The notes beneath the pieces were generated by a model. The model made no database searches. It was not told where the DNA came from and was given only the letters and a program-made list of their open reading frames with translations. This document shows, in pieces, positions 28,162-37,365 of a stretch of 63,563 nt of DNA (position 1 is the first letter of the stretch; each line of letters starts with the position of its first letter). The stretch comes from UBA8337 sp965662725 (GTDB lineage: Bacteria; Pseudomonadota; Alphaproteobacteria; RS24). The position numbers and the translations under genes were made by a program. Location: positions 1-63,563 of the forward strand of contig CBFIIT010000006.1 of NCBI GenBank assembly GCA_965662725.1, given 5' to 3'.

Positions 28162-29387
28162 TGGGTGCAGCTTTTGATGTGAATGCCATTCGCGCGCAAT
28201 TTCCGGGCCTGGCAAATGAGGTTTATGGCAAGCCGCTTGTTTATCTGGATAATGCCGCATCGGCGCAAAAACCAGCGGCAGTGCTGGACCGCATGCATCA
28301 TTTCGCCACGCATGAATATGCCAATGTCCATCGCGGCCTGCATTATCTATCGAATAATGCGACCAATGCATTTGAAGCGGCACGCGAAACGACACGAAAA
28401 TTCCTCAATGCGGAAACGGTCGATGAGATTATTTTTACCGGCGGGGCGACGGATGCAATTAATTTGGTCGCCTATGGTTTTCTTGAGCCGCGAATAGAAG
28501 CGGGCGATGAGATTATCTTGTCGGAGATGGAGCATCACTCAAATATCGTGCCATGGCATTTTATGCGCGAACGGCACGGAGCGGTTTTGAAATGGGTGCC
28601 GGTTACCGATGATGGCGAATTGGATATGGCGGCTTATGAGGCGGCATTTTCTGAAAAAACAAAATTTGTCGCCTTAACGCAAATGTCCAATGCGTTAGGC
28701 ACGATTACACCGGCCAAGCAATTGGTTGAGATTGCGCATAAAAACAATGTGCCGATTTTGCTGGATGGCTGTCAGGGCGCTGTGCATCTGAAAAATGATA
28801 TGCAAGCCTTGGGTGCTGATTTTTATGTCTTCTCAGGGCATAAGGTTTATGGGCCGACAGGTATTGGCGTGCTTTACGGCAAGGCCGACAGATTGGACGC
28901 CATGCAGCCGTTTCGCGGTGGTGGTGAAATGATACGCGAAGTCTCAAAAGAGGTGATTACCTATGGTGATGCGCCGCATCGTTTTGAGGCCGGAACGCCG
29001 CCGATTATTGAAGTTATCGGGCTGGGTGAGGCGCTGAATTGGATGATGGATATCGGCATTGAAACCATGCAGGCGCATGAAAATGCGCTCCGCGACCACG
29101 CGATGGAAGCGGTGGGCGCGATTAACCGCGTGAAAATATATGGCACGGCCAAAGAGAAGGGGGCGATTGTTTCCTTCGGCGTGGATGGCATTCACCCGCA
29201 TGATTTGGCAACGGTGATTGACCGTTCCGGTGTTGCGGTGCGTGCCGGCCATCATTGCGCGCAACCTTTGATGACACGGTTCGAAGTTCCGGCGACAGCG
29301 CGCGCCTCTTTTGCCGTTTATAATACGCATGAGGAAGTTGACGCGCTGGTCAATGCCCTGAATAAAGCGATTGAGTTTTTCGGATGA
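28161..29387 (+). CDS. sufS: Cysteine desulfurase SufS (group II)
   Basis: A PLP-dependent desulfurase dedicated to SUF. 408 residues from ATG 28161. The PLP lysine is K228 in FSGHKVYGPTG. The active-site cysteine is C366 in RAGHHCAQP, the short, rigid loop that marks group II enzymes. Family members usually need SufE or SufU to accept sulfur; neither is encoded in this window. It follows sufD with a TGATG junction and overlaps sufT by four bases. Confidence 0.96.
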   Translation: MGAAFDVNAIRAQFPGLANEVYGKPLVYLDNAASAQKPAAVLDRMHHFATHEYANVHRGLHYLSNNATNAFEAARETTRKFLNAETVDEIIFTGGATDAINLVAYGFLEPRIEAGDEIILSEMEHHSNIVPWHFMRERHGAVLKWVPVTDDGELDMAAYEAAFSEKTKFVALTQMSNALGTITPAKQLVEIAHKNNVPILLDGCQGAVHLKNDMQALGADFYVFSGHKVYGPTGIGVLYGKADRLDAMQPFRGGGEMIREVSKEVITYGDAPHRFEAGTPPIIEVIGLGEALNWMMDIGIETMQAHENALRDHAMEAVGAINRVKIYGTAKEKGAIVSFGVDGIHPHDLATVIDRSGVAVRAGHHCAQPLMTRFEVPATARASFAVYNTHEEVDALVNALNKAIEFFG

Positions 29388-29809
29388 GTGACGAAAAGGA
29401 AATGCCGGTAATCGATACCTCGGCAAATGCCGATGCCGCGCCTCAAATCGAGGCGGCAAATGAGATGCAAGAGCCGGTTCCGATTGAAGAATTATCGCCA
29501 CAAATGGCGGCGCTGACCGATGACATTATCGGCGCGATGAAAAGCGTTTATGACCCGGAAATTCCGGTTGATATTTATGAGTTGGGTCTGATTTACCGCG
29601 TTGATATTTCTGATGATCGCGATGTTACCATTGATATGACATTGACTGCGCCCGGCTGTCCGGTCGCTGAGCATATGCCGCGTTGGGTTGAAGATGCAGT
29701 GCGCTCGGTGGACGGTGTCGGCGATGTTGTGGTAAATATGACCTTTGACCCGCCATGGGATCCGAGCCGTATGTCGGATGAAGCCCGCGTAGCGTTGAAT
29801 ATGTTTTAA
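29384..29809 (+). CDS. sufT: SUF-associated MIP18/DUF59 protein SufT
   Basis: A 141-residue protein with the DUF59 (MIP18) fold at about residues 42-130. The conserved acidic patch is in SVYDPEIPVDIYELGLIY and the conserved cysteine C92 is in TAPGCPVAEHMP. SufT proteins help deliver Fe-S clusters to target enzymes. The first 40 residues are acidic and low-complexity, an extension seen in alphaproteobacterial members. It is embedded in the operon between sufS (4-base overlap) and sufA (15-base gap). Confidence 0.92.
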   Translation: MSDEKEMPVIDTSANADAAPQIEAANEMQEPVPIEELSPQMAALTDDIIGAMKSVYDPEIPVDIYELGLIYRVDISDDRDVTIDMTLTAPGCPVAEHMPRWVEDAVRSVDGVGDVVVNMTFDPPWDPSRMSDEARVALNMF

Positions 29810-29824
29810 CGAGACGGAAGAGAT

Positions 29825-30202
29825 ATGAGCCAAACTTACGAAATGCCGAAAGCCATCACGCTAACCGACCGCGCCGCCGAGCGTGTGAAACGCATAATGG
29901 CAAATTCTGAGACGCCAAAAATTGGCATTCGTCTCGGGGTAAAAAATGGCGGCTGCGCCGGCATGGAATACACAATGGATTACGCTGAAGAAAAACAACC
30001 GCTCGACGAAGTGGTTGAAGATAAGGGCGTCACGATTTTGATTGAGGCGAAGGCCGTATTGTTTTTGCTCGGCACGGAGATGGACTGGGAAGAAGACAAG
30101 CTGTCTGCCGGTTTCCGCTTCAATAATCCAAATCAAACCGATGCGTGCGGCTGTGGTGAAAGCGTCACCATTGTGCCGGCACAAGCACCGGTCAAACAGT
30201 AA
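29825..30202 (+). CDS. sufA: A-type Fe-S carrier SufA
   Basis: A small (125 residues) carrier that receives clusters from SufBCD and hands them to apoproteins. The three ligand cysteines of the A-type family are present: C44 in NGGCAGMEY and C108/C110 in DACGCGES near the C-terminus. It is the last gene of the iscR-iscS-sufBCDS-sufT-sufA series; ErpA is a similar protein, but the operon position favours SufA. A ribosome site (GGAAGAG) precedes the ATG. Confidence 0.93.
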   Translation: MSQTYEMPKAITLTDRAAERVKRIMANSETPKIGIRLGVKNGGCAGMEYTMDYAEEKQPLDEVVEDKGVTILIEAKAVLFLLGTEMDWEEDKLSAGFRFNNPNQTDACGCGESVTIVPAQAPVKQ

Positions 30203-30225
30203 TCCCCGCATAATAAGGGACCAAA

Positions 30226-31083
30226 ATGGACCAATCACTCGATACGATTTTGCAGTTGCTGAAACTTGAGCGACTGGAAGTGAACCTGTTTCGGGGGCAA
30301 AGCCCGAATGAGCAACGCCAACGTGTGTTTGGTGGGCAGGTGCTGGGGCAGGCGCTAATGGCCGCCTGCTATACGGTGGATGATATGTTCTGCCATAGCT
30401 TTCATAGCTATTTTCTGCGCCCGGGCGACCCTGACACGCCGATTATTTATGAAGTTGATACGGCGCGCGATGGCCGCAGTTTTGCCTCGCGGCGGGTGAT
30501 TGCGGTTCAGCATGGCAAACAAATTTTTAATATGGCGGCCAGCTTCCAGCGTTTTGAAGAGGGCCGCGAGCACCAAATGCAAATGCCTTATGCGCCGGAC
30601 CCGGAATCGCTGAAAAGCGATTATGAAATGCGGCTGGAAAATGCCGAGAAAATACCGGAAAAGTTTCGCGATAGCTGGCTTCGCCGTCGGCCTTTTGAAG
30701 TCCGTCCGGTCAGCCCGAAAGATATTTTCAATCCTGAGCCGGCTGAGCCTCGCAATATTGTTTGGGTGAAAGTTGACCCCGGCATGCCGAAGGACTTCGC
30801 CACCAATCAGGCCATGCTGTCATATATTTCCGATACGTCATTGTTGGATACATGCATGCGCCCGCATGCTTTGAGCTATATGAATCCGAAGCTGCAATCG
30901 GCCAGTCTCGACCATGCGATGTGGTTTTATCACGAGTTTGAGGCCAATGACTGGATGCTTTATGTGCAAGACAGCCCGGCATCAGCCGGTGGTCGCGGTA
31001 TGAATTTCGGTCACTTCTTTACCCGTGACGGCAAGCTGATTGCCACGGCGGCGCAAGAAGGTCTCATCCGCGTTCACGATTAA
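30226..31083 (+). CDS. tesB: Acyl-CoA thioesterase II (TesB)
   Basis: A double hot-dog thioesterase that hydrolyses medium and long-chain acyl-CoA. 285 residues: first hot-dog about 10-115 (VFGGQVLGQALMAA), second about 150-280 (SLDHAMWFYHEF and SPASAGGRGMNFGHFFTRDG). The catalytic Asp-Thr/Ser-Gln set of the family can be placed in the second half, with the aspartate in SLDHAMWF. The gene lies 23 bases after sufA on the same strand but has no functional link to Fe-S assembly. Its last 30 coding bases and the following 46 bases are repeated 124 bases downstream. Confidence 0.93.
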   Translation: MDQSLDTILQLLKLERLEVNLFRGQSPNEQRQRVFGGQVLGQALMAACYTVDDMFCHSFHSYFLRPGDPDTPIIYEVDTARDGRSFASRRVIAVQHGKQIFNMAASFQRFEEGREHQMQMPYAPDPESLKSDYEMRLENAEKIPEKFRDSWLRRRPFEVRPVSPKDIFNPEPAEPRNIVWVKVDPGMPKDFATNQAMLSYISDTSLLDTCMRPHALSYMNPKLQSASLDHAMWFYHEFEANDWMLYVQDSPASAGGRGMNFGHFFTRDGKLIATAAQEGLIRVHD

Positions 31084-31126
31084 ACGACATCCGACTCCCT
31101 CCCGCCTTTTAAGAAGGCGGTCGGTC
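31051..31126 (+). repeat. Direct repeat copy 1: 3' end of tesB plus downstream hairpin
   Basis: A 76-base segment repeated at 31175-31250 with two mismatches. This copy comprises the last 10 codons of tesB, including the stop, and an intact hairpin with 7-base arms (CCGCCTT...AAGGCGG at 31101-31119). Confidence 0.95.
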
Positions 31127-31139
31127 GCTGGCGCAAGGC

Positions 31140-31173
31140 GGGCTAAGGTTCACTTAGTTCACCAAGCCCTTTT
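31140..31173 (+). terminator. Rho-independent terminator after tesB
   Basis: GGGCT...AGCCC arms, extended by GGT/ACC with a bulge, close a loop of about 12 bases and are followed by TTTT at 31170-31173. It would end the suf-tesB transcript. Confidence 0.6.
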
Positions 31174-31174
31174 A

Positions 31175-31250
31175 GCGCAAGAAGGTCTCATCCGCGTTCA
31201 CGATTAAACGACATCCGACTCCCTCCCGCCTTTTAAGATGGCGATCGGTC
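31175..31250 (+). repeat. Direct repeat copy 2: duplicated tesB tail
   Basis: The second copy of the 76-base segment. It still carries the codons for the TesB C-terminus and its TAA, out of any gene. Both mismatches fall in the 3' arm of the hairpin, which is broken here. It ends 3 bases from the stop of the RTX gene. Confidence 0.95.
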
Positions 31251-31253
31251 AGG

Positions 31254-33275
31254 TCAGGCAATATCAACCAAAGTTACGCCTGGAGCATCATAGATGGTCA
31301 GGTCTTCTGTAAAACTCTTCAAAATGGCATATACGCCGGCATCGTCGCCGCTGCCGTTTTTCAGCACTTTGTTTTTACCATCCGTTTCAACATATACTGT
31401 GGTGACGCTAGCGGAAAAAATCAGTCTGTCAGCGCCATTGCCAAAATCTTTAATGATGTCTGCCATGTCGCGGCTTGAGATCTCAAGCAATCTGAATTCA
31501 TCGTCGCCTTCGCCACCGACGAGCTTGTCGCGACCTGCGCCGCCGATCAAAACATCATTGCCATCACCGCCGAACAATTTGTCATTGCCATAGCCGCCTT
31601 CGAGGCGATCGCTGCCGCCTTTTCCCTTCAGTTTATCGTTCCCAGTCCAGCCTTGCAGGTCGTCACTGCCACTACTGCCAACAAGAATGTCATTGCCATA
31701 GCCGCCGCGAATAGCAAAGTTTTCAATGCCGGTATAGAAATCATATTCATCCGCATCGTCGCGTTTGCCATTATTGTTAAGGTCAATCCAGAACCGCTTA
31801 AAGGCGACTTCCGCGCCTCCTTCTTCGGGCGTTTTCTTAAATGTTTTTCCGCGATTGGCTTTCAAGGTGAGATTGGCGGTCACATTGTCTGAAGCCGAGG
31901 CGCCGGTGGTGTGATAGATAAAGAAGCCGGTATCGCTTCCGTCACCGCCAACCAAAATATCATTGCCGTAACCGCCCCGCAAAAAATCATCGCCGCTTTC
32001 GCCAAATAGAATGTCATTACCGTTCTGGCCGTAAAGATTATCTTTGCCGCTTTCGCCGTACAGAATGTCGTCACCATCACCGGCGCGCACCCAATCAGCG
32101 CCGTCTAGTGCCGATATCAAGTCGGCTCCGGCAGTGCCTATCAAATTATCGTCATTATTCGTGCCGGTAATCTTGTTTATTGGCTTTGGTTCGGGTTCAG
32201 ACGGTGCGGGTTCAGGACTTGGCTCAATCGGCACCGGTTTCGGGGCAATTGTCACCGGTTCGATAATGGCAGGCGGCAATTCAATGCCGAAGTTTTCTGC
32301 CGTGAGATCGGTATAGCCGGACAGAAATAAAACAATTTCATCCGGCCCGTTCACGCGCGACGCGTAGACCGATGTGCCGCCTTTTTCAATAACCGTATAG
32401 ATACCAAAAATGCTTTGTAGCGCATCGAAGGGATCATCGAACCGTATATCTGCTTTCGCAATTATTGCGTTTTGTTTTTCAATGAGTTCTTCGACACCGA
32501 CACCTTCGTGCCACGGTTGGGTGACCATGAGAGTGTCATTTTCGTCAAAGCCGGTGACAAAGTCATAGCCGAAATAATTTTCGCTGATATTCGGGTCAAC
32601 AATAATGACGTTTTGGCCGCTACCAAGATTGATGATGTCCATACCTGCGCCGCCGATAAACACATTATCGCCATCGCCGGTATCAATCATATGGTCGTCG
32701 CCCATGGCGCCGATATAGATATTGTTTCCGTTGCCTCCGTGCATGACATCGCGACCGGATGTGCCGACCATTGTGTCATCGCCGTCACCGCCATAATACC
32801 AGTTGGTGCCGTAGCCGTATTTTTCACCGAAATAGTTTTTTGCTACAGAAAGGTGGTCATTACCCGTGCTGCCGGTAAGGGTGGCATCAGCATATTGTGC
32901 TACCAATTCATTATTATGGGTGTCGGCGGCGTCGCTTTCTTTGACCCTCAGCCAGAAAAAATCATTATTGGAGGAATGTTCTTGAGCGCGAAAGTTTATA
33001 ATCAGGTCGTCCTTCAACATAATTCCGGCTTTTAACCAAAGCTCTTGCCCGTGTGCACCGTCGCGAATTTCAAAGTAATCTGAAGCATCAACAATACCGC
33101 CCGATAAGGCGATATTTGCGCGCTGTGTTTCCAGCCCAATACTTACGTGGTCAATGACCACTTGATTTCCGTCGGTGCCGTAACCTCGCAGATATAAATC
33201 AGTCAGCTTTACGGCTTCAGTGTGTAGGCCGCTTACTGCCCAACCACGTTCCTGAGACATGTCAACTGATGCCAT
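31254..33275 (-). CDS. Large RTX (hemolysin-type) calcium-binding protein
   Basis: A 673-residue protein with no signal peptide and two separate blocks of GGxGxDxLx nonapeptides. One is at about 150-250 (GGDGDDTMVG, GGNGNNIYIG, GGAGMDIINL); the second is at about 385-620. A Pro/Glu/Ser-rich linker lies near 350-385 between them. An inserted segment at about 500-550 contains FWIDLNNNGKRDDADEY, a likely EF-hand-like calcium loop. The C-terminus is hydrophobic and ends TLVDIA, as in type I secretion substrates. It is therefore probably exported by a type I system, which is not encoded here. No enzymatic domain was recognised. ATG 33275 follows AAGGAG. Confidence 0.88.
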   Translation of the reverse strand: MASVDMSQERGWAVSGLHTEAVKLTDLYLRGYGTDGNQVVIDHVSIGLETQRANIALSGGIVDASDYFEIRDGAHGQELWLKAGIMLKDDLIINFRAQEHSSNNDFFWLRVKESDAADTHNNELVAQYADATLTGSTGNDHLSVAKNYFGEKYGYGTNWYYGGDGDDTMVGTSGRDVMHGGNGNNIYIGAMGDDHMIDTGDGDNVFIGGAGMDIINLGSGQNVIIVDPNISENYFGYDFVTGFDENDTLMVTQPWHEGVGVEELIEKQNAIIAKADIRFDDPFDALQSIFGIYTVIEKGGTSVYASRVNGPDEIVLFLSGYTDLTAENFGIELPPAIIEPVTIAPKPVPIEPSPEPAPSEPEPKPINKITGTNNDDNLIGTAGADLISALDGADWVRAGDGDDILYGESGKDNLYGQNGNDILFGESGDDFLRGGYGNDILVGGDGSDTGFFIYHTTGASASDNVTANLTLKANRGKTFKKTPEEGGAEVAFKRFWIDLNNNGKRDDADEYDFYTGIENFAIRGGYGNDILVGSSGSDDLQGWTGNDKLKGKGGSDRLEGGYGNDKLFGGDGNDVLIGGAGRDKLVGGEGDDEFRLLEISSRDMADIIKDFGNGADRLIFSASVTTVYVETDGKNKVLKNGSGDDAGVYAILKSFTEDLTIYDAPGVTLVDIA

Positions 33276-33413
33276 GATGCGCTCCTTTTTATTTTTATTG
33301 CGCTTATGCGTAACTATACCCGATTTTGTCGCCGGATACAAACAACCCGTTATTGGGGGAATAGGTGGGGCGCGCTGATGCGCCTATGCCCTTATAACCA
33401 TACCCTTATAGCC

Positions 33414-35621
33414 TTATGCAGCTTCATTATGCCCCAAATGGGCTGTGAGGGTGGTAATCAACTCATTGGCAGCATCGGGAATGACTGTGCCGGGCGGGAA
33501 GATAGCTTTTGCACCGGCATCGCGTAACGCGTCAAAGTCTTGCGGCGGAATAACCCCGCCGACAATAACCATCATGTCTTCTTTGCCTTGCGCGGCGAGC
33601 GCTTCGCGTAATTCCGGGACCAAAGTAAGGTGACCCGCTGCCAGCGATGACACGCCGACAATATGCGCGCCTGCTTCAATCGCGTCTTTAGCGGCTTCTT
33701 CCGGCGTTTGGAACAAAGGCCCGGCTATCACCTCAAAACCCAAATCAGCCAATGCGGTGGCGACCACTTTTTGCCCGCGATCATGGCCATCTTGGCCCAT
33801 TTTGGCGAGATAGATGGACGGGGCGCGGCCTTCACGCTCACTAAACCGCTCAATCATTTCGCGTACTTTCAAAATATTCGGGTCGTTGCTGCCAAAGTCT
33901 TTCTCATAAACGTCTGAAATTACCTGTGGCTTCGCTTCATGGCGGTTATAAACCTTTTCCATAGCGGCAGAAATTTCGCCAACAGTTGCTTTGGCGCGGC
34001 CCGCTGCCACTGCCAGTGCCAATAAATTGCCCCCCATGCCGGAAGAAGGGCCGGTTTCAGCTGATTTGGTGAGCGCGGCGAGGGCGGCTTGCGTTTCGTT
34101 TTCATCGCGGCTTTCTTTCAGTGCTTTCAGCCGGTCAATTTGCGCCGTTCGAACGGCAGAGTTATCGACTTTCAACACATCAACCGCATCTTCATTTTCC
34201 AGCTTGAACTTATTGACGCCAACCACCGTTTGACGACCGCTATCAATATGCGCTTGCGTGCGGGCGGCGGCTTCTTCAATGCGCATTTTGGGAATGCCTT
34301 GTTCAATCGCAGCCGCCATGCCGCCCAGTTTCTCAACTTCTTGAATATGGGATAGCGCGCGGGCTGCCAAATCATGCGTTAGTTTTTCAACGAAATAGCT
34401 GCCGCCCCACGGGTCGATAACTTTTGTCGTATTGCTTTCCATTTGCAGCATAAGCTGCGTATTGCGCGCGATACGGGCTGAGAAATCAGTCGGTAGGGCC
34501 AAGGCTTCGTCAAAGCTGTTTGTATGAAGCGACTGAGTGTGTCCTTGCGTTGATGCCATTGCCTCAATGCAGGTGCGGACAACATTATTATAAATATCTT
34601 GCGCGGTGAGGCTCCAACCGGACGTCTGACAATGAGTGCGCAGGGCGAGTGATTTGGCATTTTTCGCACCGAGACCTTGCATTAGCTGCGCCCATAAAAG
34701 CCGCGCCGCTCGCATTTTCGCAATTTCCATGAAGAAGTCTTTACCGATTGCCCAGAAAAACGATAAACGCGGCGCAAAGGCATCAATATCAAGACCGGCA
34801 GCCATGCCGGCGCGGGCATATTCCACGCCATCGGCCAGCGTGTAAGCCAGCTCGAGGTCAGCCGTCGCGCCTGCCTCTTGCATATGATAGCCGGAAATGG
34901 AAATCGAATTGAACTTAGGCATATGCTCAGACGTATAGGCGAAGATATCTGAAATAATCCGCATGCTCGGCTTCGGCGGATAAATATAGGTATTTCGAAC
35001 CATGAACTCCTTCAGAATATCGTTCTGAATGGTGCCTGCCAGTTTTTCGGGCGACACGCCTTGCTCTTCAGCCGCCACAATATAAAGCGCCATAATCGGC
35101 AAGACCGCGCCGTTCATAGTCATGGAAACGGACATGGTATCCAGCGGAATTCCGGCGAATAAGGTTCGCATATCCAATATCGAGTCAATCGCCACACCGG
35201 CCATGCCGACATCGCCGAATACGCGCGGGTGGTCGCTGTCATAGCCGCGATGGGTAGCCAAATCGAAAGCCACGGATAAGCCTTTTTGACCGGCCTTCAA
35301 ATTGCGGCGATAAAATGCGTTGGACTCTTCTGCGGTCGAGAAACCGGCATATTGACGAACCGTCCACGGCTTATTGACATACATGGTCGAATACGGGCCA
35401 CGAATATAAGGCGCAAGGCCGGGATAGCTGTCGAGATAGGGCAAGCCATCGCGATCGGCAGCCGTGTAAAGCGGTTTAATATCAATGCCTTCGGGCGTAT
35501 GTCGTAAAGTTGCCGCGGCCGCATTATCTTGCGCGCTTTTGGCGGCGCTTTGCCAAGAAGCGTAATCGGCATCGGTTGCGAGGTTTAACGACAGTTCAGA
35601 AAAATCAGGTAATTTACTCAT
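33414..35621 (-). CDS. mcmA: Methylmalonyl-CoA mutase large (catalytic) subunit
   Basis: A B12-dependent isomerase that interconverts (R)-methylmalonyl-CoA and succinyl-CoA, the last step in propionyl-CoA use. 735 residues. The TIM-barrel substrate domain contains RGPYSTMYVNKPWTVRQYAG and SISGYHMQEAGA. The C-terminal cobalamin domain has GQDGHDRG with the cobalt-ligand histidine H613 and downstream GVSSLAAGH and GGVIPPQD. It follows the small-subunit gene by 4 bases. Epimerase and propionyl-CoA carboxylase genes are not in the window. No cobalamin riboswitch was seen upstream of the pair. Confidence 0.96.
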   Translation of the reverse strand: MSKLPDFSELSLNLATDADYASWQSAAKSAQDNAAAATLRHTPEGIDIKPLYTAADRDGLPYLDSYPGLAPYIRGPYSTMYVNKPWTVRQYAGFSTAEESNAFYRRNLKAGQKGLSVAFDLATHRGYDSDHPRVFGDVGMAGVAIDSILDMRTLFAGIPLDTMSVSMTMNGAVLPIMALYIVAAEEQGVSPEKLAGTIQNDILKEFMVRNTYIYPPKPSMRIISDIFAYTSEHMPKFNSISISGYHMQEAGATADLELAYTLADGVEYARAGMAAGLDIDAFAPRLSFFWAIGKDFFMEIAKMRAARLLWAQLMQGLGAKNAKSLALRTHCQTSGWSLTAQDIYNNVVRTCIEAMASTQGHTQSLHTNSFDEALALPTDFSARIARNTQLMLQMESNTTKVIDPWGGSYFVEKLTHDLAARALSHIQEVEKLGGMAAAIEQGIPKMRIEEAAARTQAHIDSGRQTVVGVNKFKLENEDAVDVLKVDNSAVRTAQIDRLKALKESRDENETQAALAALTKSAETGPSSGMGGNLLALAVAAGRAKATVGEISAAMEKVYNRHEAKPQVISDVYEKDFGSNDPNILKVREMIERFSEREGRAPSIYLAKMGQDGHDRGQKVVATALADLGFEVIAGPLFQTPEEAAKDAIEAGAHIVGVSSLAAGHLTLVPELREALAAQGKEDMMVIVGGVIPPQDFDALRDAGAKAIFPPGTVIPDAANELITTLTAHLGHNEAA

Positions 35622-35625
35622 CGAA

Positions 35626-37341
35626 TTACACCAGCCCCAAAGTCTTATGAATGTCTTGTAAAAAGCTCAAAGCCGAACATCCGGCGAAGCAATAAGCATC
35701 AATATCATTATTATCGCGTGGCTTTCCGGCCAATGCGATATGCGTTGCGCCGGCTGCTTTCAGCGCGGTGGCAACCGCATCGGAATGCGCGTCATAATCT
35801 TCATCAGAAGCGCAAATAACGGCAATTTTGGCGTTTGATTTTTTAAACGCATCGGCAATAACGCTGGCCTCAGTGCCGCCGTCACCACTCACCGCATGCA
35901 AACCACCCGCAGCATATATATTTGCAGCAAAATTGGCGCGCGGGGTGAAGCTGGCCATTTCGCCAATATTGGCGAGAAATACTTTCGGCTTGGCTTTTTG
36001 AGCGGCATTGCGCAAGTGCTCATATGCAGCGGAAAGGCGATAGCCGCTATCGCGCCCGCTTTGCAAAGGTGCTTCTTCCAAATTCGGAAACTCGCTCACG
36101 CCGACCAATGGCATGGCGCGGCTATCAACGGCTTTGTCAAAGGCAGCGCGCGATTCAGCAAGAGACCTTTCAACGTGTTGTGTAGCGGCCGAAATGCCGC
36201 CGGCGGCCTCGATTTTTTGAAACTCTGCCCAACCGCGTTCGGCCAATTGTTGCGTCAGCTCTTCAATATACCAGCTACCGCCTGCCGCATCAGCGACGTG
36301 GCCGATATGGCTTTCTTCCTGCAAAATAACCTGCGTATTGCGGGCAATGCGGCGGGTTAGCGTGTTGTCGGTCGCGCTGGTGGCGGTGCAAGGCGCGACT
36401 GTCAGCATATCGACACCGGCAATGCCTGCGCCCATCGCGGCCGAGGTGGCACGCAAAATATTGACCCAAGGGTCAACATCAGAAAATGCACGCAAGCTGG
36501 TTTCCGCATGAATTTGGGGGGCGCTGTCGGGAGCAGCAATCGCCGCCGCGATATTGGCAAATAAGATGCGCGCGGCGCGAATTTTCGCCAAGCTCGCAAA
36601 GAAATCGACATCAACGGCAAGGGTTAGCGTGATTTTGGAAAGCGCATCTGCCGGCTCCATACCGGCTGCTTCCAAAGCGCGCAAGCCTTCCGTGACCTCG
36701 GCCAGCATCCAACCCAATTCTTGCGGCACACCGGCGCCTTGCGCGTGATAGGCGGCGCCATTGGCAGTGATTAAACGGGCGGAAGGTCGCGCCGCTATGC
36801 GCTTTGTGAGACCTGCTGCTTGATCTGCCGATAGGTTTAAGAAAACCGGCACATCGGCGACACCGCGATTATCCAGCATATCAAGCGCAGCGTTTGCACT
36901 TTCAGCCGAAGCGGAAGCCAATGAAAGCGGCGCAATGTCCAACATCACACCATCCAGAAGTTTATCTAATTGTGCAGCCTCGGCATCGGTTTCACTGAAG
37001 TCCAACATCAGTGCGCTGACGCCACCGGCCAGGTCGGTCAAAATATCGTCATTGGTAGCGGCCTTACGACCGATAATCACGCGCTGTGCAATATGCCATG
37101 GCAGAAATTTATTATTCAGCGCGGTCGCGCCTCGGGTAAAGGGAGTAAAACCGGGCAGTCCGGCCTCATCGGCATCGGTCTTACGGCTTGCTTCCGTATA
37201 CAGCGGGTGTCGTGTAAATCCTGCCAAATCATTGGAGTTCAGCGTATCAACCGCTTTGCCGCGCAATGCCGTCTCAACGGCCTGCAACCAATCATCTTGC
37301 GTCGGCGCGCCAAAAGAATTTCCTAATTCCAATTCACTCAT
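35626..37341 (-). CDS. mutA: Methylmalonyl-CoA mutase small subunit
   Basis: A non-catalytic partner of the large subunit in heterodimeric mutases. 571 residues from ATG 37341, which follows GGGAG. It shares the mutase barrel fold (TEASRKTDADEAGLPGFTPF, GVDMLTVAPCT) and has a vestigial B12 domain lacking the DxHxxG cobalt-ligand motif. A TTG further upstream is open but less likely. It starts 24 bases after the stop of lptG, an unusual neighbour; the spacing suggests read-through from the lpt genes. Confidence 0.92.
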   Translation of the reverse strand: MSELELGNSFGAPTQDDWLQAVETALRGKAVDTLNSNDLAGFTRHPLYTEASRKTDADEAGLPGFTPFTRGATALNNKFLPWHIAQRVIIGRKAATNDDILTDLAGGVSALMLDFSETDAEAAQLDKLLDGVMLDIAPLSLASASAESANAALDMLDNRGVADVPVFLNLSADQAAGLTKRIAARPSARLITANGAAYHAQGAGVPQELGWMLAEVTEGLRALEAAGMEPADALSKITLTLAVDVDFFASLAKIRAARILFANIAAAIAAPDSAPQIHAETSLRAFSDVDPWVNILRATSAAMGAGIAGVDMLTVAPCTATSATDNTLTRRIARNTQVILQEESHIGHVADAAGGSWYIEELTQQLAERGWAEFQKIEAAGGISAATQHVERSLAESRAAFDKAVDSRAMPLVGVSEFPNLEEAPLQSGRDSGYRLSAAYEHLRNAAQKAKPKVFLANIGEMASFTPRANFAANIYAAGGLHAVSGDGGTEASVIADAFKKSNAKIAVICASDEDYDAHSDAVATALKAAGATHIALAGKPRDNNDIDAYCFAGCSALSFLQDIHKTLGLV

Positions 37342-37365
37342 TGAGCGGTCTCCCAAACGGTCTCG

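Noticed and set aside
31400..32150. RTX repeat region as a possible DNA repeat array or CRISPR
   Set aside because: The periodicity is of 27 bases and in frame, encoding GGxGxD units; the units vary and no spacers are present.
37342..37365. Cobalamin riboswitch before the methylmalonyl-CoA mutase genes
   Set aside because: The gap to lptG is only 24 bases, too small for a riboswitch.
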